From positions 248,001 through 312,000 of the forward strand of contig NZ_JACAOS010000017.1 in the NCBI RefSeq assembly GCF_013386165.1: DNA of 64,000 nt. The letters are read 5' to 3'. This stretch comes from Pseudomonas gingeri (GTDB lineage Bacteria > Pseudomonadota > Gammaproteobacteria > Pseudomonadales > Pseudomonadaceae). The position numbers were made by a program, and so were the translations under genes. This document shows, piece by piece, positions 43,664 to 52,564 of the stretch. Under the pieces are notes generated by a model. It saw only the letters and a program-made list of their open reading frames with translations, was not told the origin of the DNA and searched no databases. Each line of letters begins with the position of its first letter. Position 1 is the first letter of the stretch.

Positions 43664-46081
43664 ATGAGCGAAGAAAATACGTACGACTCGACCAGCATCA
43701 AGGTGCTGAAAGGTTTGGATGCCGTACGCAAACGTCCCGGTATGTACATTGGCGACACCGATGATGGTAGCGGTCTGCACCACATGGTGTTCGAGGTGGT
43801 CGACAACTCCATCGACGAAGCCCTCGCCGGCCATTGCGACGAAATCAGCATCATCATCCACCCGGATGAGTCCATCACCGTGCGCGACAACGGTCGCGGT
43901 ATTCCGGTAGACGTGCACAAGGAAGAAGGCGTTTCCGCGGCTGAGGTCATCATGACCGTGCTGCACGCCGGCGGTAAGTTCGACGACAACTCCTATAAAG
44001 TCTCCGGCGGTTTGCACGGTGTGGGTGTGTCGGTCGTGAACGCCCTGTCCGAATTGCTGGTGCTGACTGTGCGTCGCAGCGGCAAGATCTGGGAACAGAC
44101 CTACGTCCACGGTGTTCCACAGGAGCCGATGCGCACTGTCGGCGACAGCGAAACCACCGGTACCGAGATCCACTTCAAGGCCTCCGCCGAAACCTTCAAG
44201 AACATCCACTTCAGCTGGGACATCCTGGCCAAGCGGATTCGTGAACTGTCCTTCCTAAACTCCGGTGTCGGCATCGTCCTCAAGGACGAGCGCAGCGGCA
44301 AGGAAGAGCTGTTCAAGTACGAAGGCGGCCTGCGTGCGTTCGTTGAATACCTGAACACCAACAAGACTCCGGTCAACCAGGTGTTCCACTTCAACATCCA
44401 ACGTGAAGACGGCATCGGCGTGGAAATCGCCCTGCAGTGGAACGACAGCTTCAACGAGAACCTGTTGTGCTTCACCAACAACATTCCGCAGCGCGACGGC
44501 GGTACTCACCTGGTGGGTTTCCGTTCCGCACTGACGCGTAACCTGAACACCTACATCGAAGCGGAAGGTCTGGCGAAGAAGCATAAAGTCGCCACCACCG
44601 GTGACGATGCCCGTGAAGGCCTGACTGCGATCATTTCGGTCAAGGTGCCGGATCCGAAGTTCAGCTCCCAGACCAAGGACAAGCTGGTTTCTTCCGAAGT
44701 GAAGACTGCTGTCGAACAGGAAATGGGCAAGTACTTCTCGGACTTCCTGCTGGAAAACCCGAACGAAGCCAAGCTGGTGGTCGGCAAGATGATCGACGCC
44801 GCCCGTGCCCGTGAAGCGGCGCGTAAAGCCCGTGAGATGACCCGTCGTAAAGGTGCGCTGGATATCGCCGGCCTGCCGGGCAAACTGGCTGACTGCCAGG
44901 AAAAAGACCCTGCCCTTTCCGAACTGTACCTGGTGGAAGGTGACTCTGCTGGCGGTTCCGCCAAGCAGGGTCGTAACCGTCGCACCCAGGCGATCCTGCC
45001 GTTGAAGGGCAAGATCCTCAACGTGGAAAAAGCCCGTTTCGACAAGATGATCTCGTCCCAGGAAGTGGGCACGCTGATCACTGCGTTGGGCTGTGGTATC
45101 GGCCGCGACGAGTACAACATCGAGAAGCTGCGTTACCACAACATCATCATCATGACCGATGCTGACGTCGACGGTTCGCACATCCGTACCCTGCTGCTGA
45201 CCTTCTTCTTCCGTCAGTTGCCGGAGCTGATCGAGCGCGGCTACATCTACATTGCCCAGCCGCCGTTGTACAAGGTGAAGAAAGGCAAGCAAGAGCAATA
45301 CATCAAAGACGACGACGCCATGGAAGAGTACATGACGCAGTCGGCCCTGGAAGATGCGAGCCTGCACCTGAACGAAGACGCACCGGGTATTTCCGGCGAA
45401 GCGCTGGAACGTCTGGTGAATGACTTCCGCATGGTGATGAAGACCCTCAAGCGTTTGTCGCGCCTGTACCCACAGGAACTGACCGAGCACTTCATCTACC
45501 TGCCGGCCGTGAGCCTGGAGCAGTTGGGCGATCACGCGGCGATGCAGGAGTGGCTGGCCAAGTATGAAGTCCGCCTGCGTCTGAACGAGAAGTCCGGCCT
45601 GGTCTACAAAGCCAGCCTGCGTGAAGACCGTGAACGTAACGTCTGGCTGCCGGAGGTCGAACTGATCTCCCACGGCCTGTCCAACTACGTCACCTTCAAC
45701 CGCGACTTTTTCGGCAGCAACGACTACAAGACCGTTGTGACCCTGGGCGCGCAGTTGAGCACCTTGCTCGACGAAGGCGCCTACATCCAGCGTGGCGAAC
45801 GCAAGAAAGCCGTGACCGAGTTCAAGGAAGCCCTGGACTGGTTGATGGCCGAAAGCACCAAGCGCCACACCATCCAGCGATACAAAGGGCTGGGTGAGAT
45901 GAACCCGGACCAGCTGTGGGAAACCACCATGGACCCGACTGTTCGCCGGATGCTGAAAGTGACGATCGAAGACGCCGTCGGTGCGGATCAGATCTTCAAC
46001 ACACTGATGGGCGATGCGGTAGAGCCACGTCGTGACTTTATCGAGAGCAATGCGTTGGCGGTGTCGAACCTGGATTTCTGA
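43664..46081 (+). CDS. gyrB: DNA gyrase subunit B
   Basis: 805 aa ATPase subunit of gyrase. GHKL ATP site (EVVDNSIDEALAG, DNGRGIPVD, GGLHGVGVSVVNALS), TOPRIM domain with LVEGDSAGGSAKQGRNR and IIIMTDADVDGSHIRTLLLT, and C-terminal IQRYKGLGEMNPDQLWETTM. Ribosome-binding site GGGAG precedes the ATG, 4 bases after the recF stop. Last gene of the conserved origin set. Confidence 0.98.
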   Translation: MSEENTYDSTSIKVLKGLDAVRKRPGMYIGDTDDGSGLHHMVFEVVDNSIDEALAGHCDEISIIIHPDESITVRDNGRGIPVDVHKEEGVSAAEVIMTVLHAGGKFDDNSYKVSGGLHGVGVSVVNALSELLVLTVRRSGKIWEQTYVHGVPQEPMRTVGDSETTGTEIHFKASAETFKNIHFSWDILAKRIRELSFLNSGVGIVLKDERSGKEELFKYEGGLRAFVEYLNTNKTPVNQVFHFNIQREDGIGVEIALQWNDSFNENLLCFTNNIPQRDGGTHLVGFRSALTRNLNTYIEAEGLAKKHKVATTGDDAREGLTAIISVKVPDPKFSSQTKDKLVSSEVKTAVEQEMGKYFSDFLLENPNEAKLVVGKMIDAARAREAARKAREMTRRKGALDIAGLPGKLADCQEKDPALSELYLVEGDSAGGSAKQGRNRRTQAILPLKGKILNVEKARFDKMISSQEVGTLITALGCGIGRDEYNIEKLRYHNIIIMTDADVDGSHIRTLLLTFFFRQLPELIERGYIYIAQPPLYKVKKGKQEQYIKDDDAMEEYMTQSALEDASLHLNEDAPGISGEALERLVNDFRMVMKTLKRLSRLYPQELTEHFIYLPAVSLEQLGDHAAMQEWLAKYEVRLRLNEKSGLVYKASLREDRERNVWLPEVELISHGLSNYVTFNRDFFGSNDYKTVVTLGAQLSTLLDEGAYIQRGERKKAVTEFKEALDWLMAESTKRHTIQRYKGLGEMNPDQLWETTMDPTVRRMLKVTIEDAVGADQIFNTLMGDAVEPRRDFIESNALAVSNLDF

Positions 46082-46167
46082 TGGGTTTTAGGCTCACAGA
46101 AAAGCTGCGCGTTTTCACAAATAGATGACTGGCCGGGTCTGGATGGCAAGGCTGGTCGGTCATCCAG

Positions 46168-46193
46168 GCCCGTTCACGCGGGCTTTTTTTTGC
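46168..46193 (+). terminator. Terminator of gyrB
   Basis: GCCCG-TTCAC-GCGGGC-TTTTTTTT: a compact G+C stem followed by eight T, about 90 bases after the gyrB stop. Confidence 0.93.
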
Positions 46194-46315
46194 GTTGATT
46201 TTCTTCTAAGTTGACGGATTCTGATTTTTGCCGGCCTTGTTTGATACCTCTCGGAATTACGCTGAAACTTTACTAAACTTGATTTCACTCCCCTCAGCGC
46301 CTACATTGCCCCACT

Positions 46316-47437
46316 ATGCAAAACACCCTGAATACCGAATCGCTCCGTTCGGCCTTGGCTCAACGTGGCTGGACGCAAAAAGACCTTGCTGATCACTTGG
46401 GGGTGTCGGCTCAGTCCGTCACCAACTGGCTCAAAAGCAAGGACTTCCCGCGTCCCGACAAACTGCTCAAGCTGGCGACAACACTTCAGCTCTCCTTCTC
46501 GCAGTTGGTGCAGCCTCCCAAGGATCAGCCAGTCGTCGCCTTTCGAAAAAAGGCCGGTACCAAAACGACTGACGAGCACATCCTCAAGGCACTAGGAATT
46601 GGCAGCCTGCTCATGCCGTTGGTTGATTTTCTACCGACGCTGTCGACCTTGCGCAGCAAGATTTCGTCGCCTTCGACGCACTATGCTCGCTTGCAAAGCG
46701 ATGCCTCCCAGGTACGCAGCAAACTGGGGTTGGGCGAACGGGCTGTTCTGGGTTACGAGGCGCTGATTGCCGAGTTCAAGTCCTGTGGGGCGGTGCTGGT
46801 ACCGGTTCTCTGGGGGCATAAGCAGCAGCACAAGAATGCCCTGCATATCCTGTTACCAGCGGCTGACGTTACCTTTGTGTTCGTGAACCTGGATACCAAG
46901 CTGGAAGATTTCAAATTCTGGATGGCGCACGAACTGGCTCATGTATACACCCCCGAGTTGGCTGGCAAAGATGAAGGAGAGGACTTTGCCGATGCCTTTG
47001 CAGGTACGTTGCTGTTTCCCGAGGCTTGCGCTCAACTCGCCTACCGAGAAGCCATCGACGCTCCTGGCCCGGCAGGTGAAGTCACCGTATTGCAGAAGTA
47101 TGCGAAGCAACATGAAATTTCGCTGAATACTGTTTTCCAGCAGGCCAAGGGATTTGCCTTGGAGAATGATCTGCCTGCGCTGCGCGTGGCGGAAAAAACG
47201 ATCCATGCCGTGCGTAACAATGCTGAGCCGCAATGGGTCAGCACTATCCTGTTTGACCCGATGCCACCCAAGCCGGCTCACTACATTGCCGCTGCTTCCA
47301 ATACCTTCCAGTCCGTATTTTTTAGCGCTCTGAAACGCATGATCCGTGAACATGGGACAGGGCCATCCTACGTCCAGCAGATCATGGATCTCTCACTGAG
47401 TGATGCAACGGCTGTTCATGGAGAGCTTGCACGGTGA
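46316..47437 (+). CDS. XRE-family HTH protein with ImmA/IrrE metallopeptidase domain (antitoxin-like)
   Basis: 373 aa. N-terminal XRE helix-turn-helix (ALAQRGWTQKDLADHLGVSAQSVTNWL, residues about 14-60), a linker, then a COG2856/ImmA-IrrE zinc-peptidase domain with the metal motif AHELAHVYTPEL and the third-ligand region EDFADAFAGTLLFPEA. Such proteins act as regulators or antitoxins next to PIN-domain genes. Its stop overlaps the start of the PIN gene (GTGA), so the two are translationally coupled. A T-rich upstream region with the repeat AACTTTACTAAACTT (about 46266-46280) could be its operator. G+C is lower than in the flanking genes, which suggests acquisition. Confidence 0.82.
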   Translation: MQNTLNTESLRSALAQRGWTQKDLADHLGVSAQSVTNWLKSKDFPRPDKLLKLATTLQLSFSQLVQPPKDQPVVAFRKKAGTKTTDEHILKALGIGSLLMPLVDFLPTLSTLRSKISSPSTHYARLQSDASQVRSKLGLGERAVLGYEALIAEFKSCGAVLVPVLWGHKQQHKNALHILLPAADVTFVFVNLDTKLEDFKFWMAHELAHVYTPELAGKDEGEDFADAFAGTLLFPEACAQLAYREAIDAPGPAGEVTVLQKYAKQHEISLNTVFQQAKGFALENDLPALRVAEKTIHAVRNNAEPQWVSTILFDPMPPKPAHYIAAASNTFQSVFFSALKRMIREHGTGPSYVQQIMDLSLSDATAVHGELAR

Positions 47438-48032
47438 CGGGGTGTACGCTGGTGTTGCTGGATACCAATGCGTATCTGCGGCTCGCCAAGCGTATACGCC
47501 CGATGCTGGGTATCGAGTTCGGGCAGAAGAAATACGTTCTGACGATATTGAAAGATGTTGAGGATGAAGTGCATCGCAGCGGTGCGCTTCGTTTCAGATT
47601 TCCCTGGTTTGACGCGGAGGATCTGGCGAATGAGCGACTGGCCAAGCGGGTGCGCTTGAGTGCCGAGGAGCGAGTACAGATGGATATTGCTCAAAGCGTT
47701 CTGCGCGGATGGGTTTTGGCTGATCCCACTGTTTACACCAGCGGTGGCCGCTCCCCTCCTTCACCGACTGATTGTCGGGTACTTGCTTTCGGTCAGATCA
47801 GAGAGGCCATTGTGGTCACGGATGATCGGGGATGCACAAGCTGGCTAAAGACTTCAGTATCCCGATCTGGCATGGGTATGAACTGCTAAAGAAGATGCTT
47901 ACGGCGAAGCTGATTACCAACGAACAGGTCAGAAGCATCTTCGAAGCACTTGAGCTCAATGGCGATTTGACCGAGTCATGGCGCCATGCGAAGCACACCC
48001 TCTATGTAAAACTCTTCGGCAAGGGCGAGTGA
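47434..48032 (+). pseudogene. PIN-domain ribonuclease toxin, frameshifted
   Basis: Two overlapping frames make one PIN-domain protein. The first (GTG 47434 to 47889) has the PIN acidic residues: LLDTNAYLRL, LKDVEDEV, SPTDCRVLAFG and VVTDDRG. Just after TDDRG it goes off frame; the other frame continues with MHKLAKDFSIPIWHGYELLK and stops at 48032. Restoring one base in the G run at 47828-47831 gives a continuous protein of about 199 aa. PIN toxins cut RNA and are held in check by their upstream partner. As written, the product would keep all four acidic residues but lose the natural C-terminus. It may be an inactivated toxin, a sequencing error, or -1 ribosomal slippage on the G run. Confidence 0.78.
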
Positions 48033-48139
48033 ATACCCTCCGTCGATAATCCCCGCTTTTCGTATACGTGGCTGACTCTATAGTCACTTCCCCCCACGAT
48101 TTAAAAGCAAATTCCCCCTTTTGCATTCCGCAACCCCGT

Positions 48140-48146
48140 CTACACT
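48140..48146 (+). promoter_or_regulatory. RpoS-like -10 element upstream of the chemosensory operon
   Basis: CTACACT, the core of the sigma-S -10 element, lies about 165 bases upstream of the first chemosensory gene in a 276-base spacer that otherwise holds no gene. The second chemosensory cluster of P. aeruginosa is known to depend on RpoS; use of this exact element is inferred. Confidence 0.45.
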
Positions 48147-48308
48147 CATCTACCTATGCCCTTAGATGGCATTGTGCCGCATCCGAAAATCGAACGGTTT
48201 TGCGACTATCCGACGATTGACCCTGCACCACACTCAAGTGGGCCATGGTCTCGGCGGATAGCCTTGTTATGCAGTGGAGCTCTGTTCAACTGATTCAGGG
48301 AGGAACCT

Positions 48309-49526
48309 ATGTCGTCATCCGGCAACCTGCAGGTACCGCAGCCTACTCCTCAGGCGAGCGCTTTTTTCTGGATGCCCCTTATCCCCGCCGCCTTTGGCGC
48401 ATGCGTGTTGCTCCTGGGCGATTGGAGCCCCGCCCGCCTGGCCTGGTCGCTGGGTCTGCTGGTGGTGGGTGGTCTCGTCGGACTGCTGAACCAGCGTCAT
48501 TACCGACAACTGTCAGCCCGAATCCTGAGCGCTGCCCAAGCCGCTCAGATCACCACCGACATCGGCCCCACGGGCGGTCTTGAGGCGGTCTGCCTCGAAG
48601 CCATTCCCATCTGGTCCCGGCAAATCGAAAGCTCCCGCACCGAGACCGAAACCGCGATCATCGAACTGACCAGCCGTTTCAGTTCCATCGCCGAACATTT
48701 GCAGCAGACTGTGGATAACTCCCAGGCGACGGCGGGCGATCTGGCCGACCACAACCATCAGGGTGGTGCGCTGGAGGTCTTGGCTCGGAGCGATGCCGAA
48801 TTGCTGCACGTGATCGAGTCGCTCAAGACCATTCAAAAAAGCCGCGACGAGATGCTGGTTCAGGTCCGCAACCTCACCGGCTATACCGGCGAACTGCGGG
48901 CTATGGCCGGTGAAGTGGCGGCCATCGCCCAGCAGACCAACCTGCTGGCGCTCAACGCTGCGATTGAAGCCGCCCGAGCCGGGGAAGCCGGGCGTGGTTT
49001 TGCCGTGGTCGCCGATGCGGTGCGGACCCTCTCCAGCCAATCCAGTGAAACCGGGCAGAAAATGTCCGCCAAGGTCGACATCATCAACAGTGCCATTACC
49101 CAGCTGGTCGAGGCCGCTGCCAGCAGTACCGATCACGACAAGGATTCGGTGGCCGACTCCGAGGCCAGCATCCAGGGCGTACTTGAACGCTTCAAGAGCA
49201 TCACCGGCCAGCTCTCCGAATCCGCGGCCCTGCTGCAACGTGAAGGCCTGGGGATTCGCGACGAGGTCACCGAGGTGCTGGTCAACCTGCAATTCCAGGA
49301 TCGGGTCAGCCAGATCCTCGCGCAGGTGCGCAACAACATGGAAGCCCTGCTCCGTCACTTGCGTGAAGCGCAACAGACACCGGGAGCCGCCGTGGCCGTC
49401 GACGCGCCTGCCTGGTTGGCGGAAATGGAGCTGACCTACGCCACCGATGAACAGCGGCGCAATCACCGCACGGGCAAGGTCAACGTCAATCAACCCACTA
49501 ACACCCAGGAAATCACCTTCTTTTAG
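48309..49526 (+). CDS. Methyl-accepting chemotaxis protein without periplasmic domain
   Basis: 405 aa. Two closely spaced N-terminal membrane segments (about 18-36 and 42-60) leave almost no periplasmic loop and no HAMP domain is seen. The cytoplasmic part is helical, with the MCP hairpin tip near VAAIAQQTNLLALNAAIEAA and AGRGFAVVADAVRTLS. Signals are therefore probably internal or membrane-borne. First gene of the operon; GGGAGGAACC is an excellent ribosome-binding site. Its end (TQEITFF) is not a CheR-tether pentapeptide. Confidence 0.88.
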   Translation: MSSSGNLQVPQPTPQASAFFWMPLIPAAFGACVLLLGDWSPARLAWSLGLLVVGGLVGLLNQRHYRQLSARILSAAQAAQITTDIGPTGGLEAVCLEAIPIWSRQIESSRTETETAIIELTSRFSSIAEHLQQTVDNSQATAGDLADHNHQGGALEVLARSDAELLHVIESLKTIQKSRDEMLVQVRNLTGYTGELRAMAGEVAAIAQQTNLLALNAAIEAARAGEAGRGFAVVADAVRTLSSQSSETGQKMSAKVDIINSAITQLVEAAASSTDHDKDSVADSEASIQGVLERFKSITGQLSESAALLQREGLGIRDEVTEVLVNLQFQDRVSQILAQVRNNMEALLRHLREAQQTPGAAVAVDAPAWLAEMELTYATDEQRRNHRTGKVNVNQPTNTQEITFF

Positions 49527-49535
49527 GAGCCGCTC

Positions 49536-49904
49536 ATGGCGAAGAACGTAATGGTGGTCGACGACTCGAGCAGTGTTCGTCAGGTTGTCAGCATCGCGCT
49601 GAAAAGCGCCGGATACGACGTGATCGAAGCCAGCGACGGCAAGGATGCATTGGGCAAGCTGACCGGGCAGAAAATCCACCTGATCATCAGCGACGTGAAC
49701 ATGCCGAACATGGATGGCATCACCTTCGTCAAGGAAGTGAAAAAGCTGCCCAACTACAAATTCACCCCGATCATCATGCTCACCACCGAATCCCAGGAAA
49801 CCAAGAAGCAGGAAGGGCAAGCCGCCGGGGCGCGGGCCTGGGTGGTCAAGCCGTTCCAGCCGGCGCAAATGCTCGCGGCCGTTTCCAAGCTGATCCTGCC
49901 CTGA
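49536..49904 (+). CDS. cheY: CheY-like response regulator
   Basis: 122 aa single receiver domain. Acidic pocket VVDDSSSV, phospho-acceptor Asp in LIISDVNMPNMDG, then the conserved Thr (IIMLTTES) and Lys (VVKPF). Probably phosphorylated by the CheA three genes on. Ribosome-binding site AGGAGC, 9 bases after the MCP stop. Confidence 0.94.
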   Translation: MAKNVMVVDDSSSVRQVVSIALKSAGYDVIEASDGKDALGKLTGQKIHLIISDVNMPNMDGITFVKEVKKLPNYKFTPIIMLTTESQETKKQEGQAAGARAWVVKPFQPAQMLAAVSKLILP

Positions 49905-49949
49905 GTCAAGGCATTACCAGAGGGAACGGGCGAACAGGGAGATTCGAGC

Positions 49950-50249
49950 ATGCCGATCATTTGCCAAGCAGACACGCCGACCCCGCATCTGGGGATCGAA
50001 GGCGAGATGACCATCTACACCGCCGCCGAACTCTATGCGCAGCTGGCGCCGTTCCTGACGCTGGGCAGCCCGCTGGCGATCGATCTTTCGCAGGTCACTG
50101 AAATCGACAGTGCGGGCCTGCAACTGCTGATGCTCGCCAAGCGCGAAACCTTGCGCACCGGGGTTACCTTGAATCTGAACGGGCACAGCCCGGCGGTGCT
50201 TGAGGTGTTCGAACTGTGCGACCTGGCCGGTACGCTGGGTCATCCGTGA
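49950..50249 (+). CDS. STAS-domain protein (anti-anti-sigma-like)
   Basis: 99 aa. Single STAS domain with the phosphorylatable Ser in IDLSQVTEIDSAGLQLLMLA. Such proteins switch partners by phosphorylation, usually by a serine kinase that is not seen here. In a chemosensory operon it may tune CheA or link the array to another output. This position between cheY and cheA is not part of the P. aeruginosa che2 operon. Confidence 0.85.
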   Translation: MPIICQADTPTPHLGIEGEMTIYTAAELYAQLAPFLTLGSPLAIDLSQVTEIDSAGLQLLMLAKRETLRTGVTLNLNGHSPAVLEVFELCDLAGTLGHP

Positions 50250-50308
50250 TCCAGGGCGCCAAGCTTCCCGTGGTTCTGTAACCCCGGGGCGATGAAAAGG
50301 ACTCTATC

Positions 50309-52564
50309 GTGACCATCAACCTCGACCAGGCACAGCAAACCTTCATCGTCGAAGCACGCGAGCTGCTTCAGGACATGGAGTCGTCGTTGCTGCACCTGGA
50401 GTCCGAACCCGATGACAACGATGCCATCGGCGCAATCTTTCGTGCGGCGCACACCATCAAGGGTTCCGCCGGACTGTTCGGGCTGAGCCCCATCGTCGGG
50501 TTTACCCACATTGTCGAGGACGTGCTGGACCGCCTGCGCGATGGCGCCATCCAGGTGGATGGCGAGTTGATCGCCCTGCTGCTCAAAAGTGCCGATCACA
50601 TCCTCGAACTGGTTGAGGTCGTGGCCAGTGCCGGTGAAGCGTTGAGCGATATCGCCCTGGCGCGTGAAGCGGTCCTGCGTCGGGGGTTGCTGAACTACCA
50701 GGCCGTACAGGTGGCATCAGTCGTCCCGGTCCTGCCGGATATTCCCGTGGCCCAGCCGGTGCCAGGCCAGGACGCGGTCAGTTCCGGCCACTGGCACATT
50801 TCCCTGCGCTTCGGCGAGGACGTGTTTCGCAATGGCATGGACCCGCTGTCCTTCCTTCGCTACCTCAATACCCTGGGTGAAATCGTCCATGTGGTCACCC
50901 TCGCCGATACCCTGCCCGCCCTGGAGCAATTCGACGCCGAGAGCTGTCATCTGGGCTTCGAGATCGACCTGAGTTCCGAGGCCAGTCGCGAAACCATTGC
51001 CGAAGCCTTCGATTTTGTCCGTGATGATTGCCTGATTCATATCCTCGCGCCCCACAGTCGCATGGAGGAGTACCTGCGACTCATCGAGGCGCTGCCCGAG
51101 GAACCTGCACGACTGGGGGAAATCCTGACCCGATGTGGCGCGTTGACGGCCAAGGAACTGGAAGACGGTTTGCGTGCCCAGCGTGAGCAGGCGCAGTCGG
51201 CCGGGATGGCGGCGGTGCCGCTGGGAGAGATCCTGATTGAACAGCGCGTGGTTGAACCGGCCGTGGTGCAGTCCGCGTTGGAAAAACAGGGCCGCCAACG
51301 CGAACCCCAGGGGGCGGCGGCTACCGAAGGCCGCTTTGTCCGGGTCAATGCTGACAAGCTGGACGAGCTGATCAACCTGGTGGGCGAACTGGTCATCGCC
51401 AGCGCCGGGGCCAACCTGTTGGCGCGCACCAGCCAGAATGGCCCGTTGCTGGAGTCCACCTCGACGGTTTCGGGCCTGGTGGAAGAAATTCTCGATGGCG
51501 CCCTGCACCTGCGGATGATCCCTATCGGCGAGACGTTCAATCGTTTCCGCCGCGTGGTGCGCGATGTCAGCCAGGAACTGGGCAAGGACATCGAACTGCT
51601 GATCAGCGGCGCCGACACCGAACTGGACAAGACCGTGGTGGAGAAAATCGGTGATCCGCTGATGCACCTGTTGCGCAACGCGATGGATCACGGCATCGAA
51701 TCCCCGTCGGTGCGCCAGGCCGCCGGCAAGCCCGCCAAAGGTCGGCTGCAGCTCAATGCCTTTCACGACTCGGGCAGCATCGTCCTGGAAATCGCCGATG
51801 ACGGCGCCGGTCTGAACCGTGATCGGATTCTGCAAAAAGCCGTCGAGCGCGGCCTGGTCCCTGCGGCGTCGAACCTGACGGACCAGGAGATCTACAACCT
51901 GATTTTCGAACCGGGGTTTTCCACCGCTGAGGCCGTGACCAATCTGTCCGGCCGTGGCGTGGGCATGGATGTGGTCAAGCGCAACATCACGCTGCTGCGC
52001 GGCACTGTCGATCTGGACAGCCAACCCGACCAAGGCACGATCATCCGTATCCGCCTGCCGTTGACCCTGGCGATCATCAACGGATTCCTCGTGGGGATCG
52101 GCCAGACCCACTATGTGGTGCCGCTGGAAATGGTCCAGGAGTGCATCGAATTGAATGCCTTGCAGCGTCAGGATGCGGCGGCGGACAACTACCTCGATCT
52201 GCGTGGGGAAGTGCTGCCGCTGGTGCGTCTGCGCGACCACTTCGGCCATACCGGGCACAGCGTGCGCCGCGAGAACGTGGTGGTGGTGCGTTGTGCCGAG
52301 CAGAAGGCCGGGTTGGTGGTCGATGACCTGCTGGGGGAATTCCAGACCGTTATCAAACCCCTCGGCAAGTTGTTCAGCGCCCTGCGCGGCATCAGCGGTT
52401 CAACCATCCTGGGCAGTGGCGAGGTCGCGCTGATTCTCGATGTTCCGTCGTTGCTGGGGGAGCTGGTCCAGCGTGAAACCCGGCAGGCCGCTGTTTATTC
52501 ACCGACCGATAGCAAACCTGGCAACTCAGCCAACCACACCGCACATGGAGGGACCCTTCAATGA
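50309..52564 (+). CDS. cheA: Chemotaxis histidine kinase CheA with GspE-N/MshEN-like insert
   Basis: 751 aa, start GTG 50309. HPt domain with the phosphorylated His (H48 in FRAAHTIKGSAGLFG), a ligand region (about 150-260), an unusual segment at about 265-330, the dimerisation helices (NLVGELVIAS), the ATPase with DPLMHLLRNAMDHGIE (N box), DDGAGLNRD (G1) and NLSGRGVGMDVV (G2), and a C-terminal CheW-like domain. The insert has two similar motifs, RLGEILTRCGALTAKELEDG and PLGEILIEQRVVEPAVVQSA, resembling the N-terminal domains of GspE/MshE ATPases, some of which bind c-di-GMP. It phosphorylates CheY and CheB of the same operon. Confidence 0.93.
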   Translation: MTINLDQAQQTFIVEARELLQDMESSLLHLESEPDDNDAIGAIFRAAHTIKGSAGLFGLSPIVGFTHIVEDVLDRLRDGAIQVDGELIALLLKSADHILELVEVVASAGEALSDIALAREAVLRRGLLNYQAVQVASVVPVLPDIPVAQPVPGQDAVSSGHWHISLRFGEDVFRNGMDPLSFLRYLNTLGEIVHVVTLADTLPALEQFDAESCHLGFEIDLSSEASRETIAEAFDFVRDDCLIHILAPHSRMEEYLRLIEALPEEPARLGEILTRCGALTAKELEDGLRAQREQAQSAGMAAVPLGEILIEQRVVEPAVVQSALEKQGRQREPQGAAATEGRFVRVNADKLDELINLVGELVIASAGANLLARTSQNGPLLESTSTVSGLVEEILDGALHLRMIPIGETFNRFRRVVRDVSQELGKDIELLISGADTELDKTVVEKIGDPLMHLLRNAMDHGIESPSVRQAAGKPAKGRLQLNAFHDSGSIVLEIADDGAGLNRDRILQKAVERGLVPAASNLTDQEIYNLIFEPGFSTAEAVTNLSGRGVGMDVVKRNITLLRGTVDLDSQPDQGTIIRIRLPLTLAIINGFLVGIGQTHYVVPLEMVQECIELNALQRQDAAADNYLDLRGEVLPLVRLRDHFGHTGHSVRRENVVVVRCAEQKAGLVVDDLLGEFQTVIKPLGKLFSALRGISGSTILGSGEVALILDVPSLLGELVQRETRQAAVYSPTDSKPGNSANHTAHGGTLQ

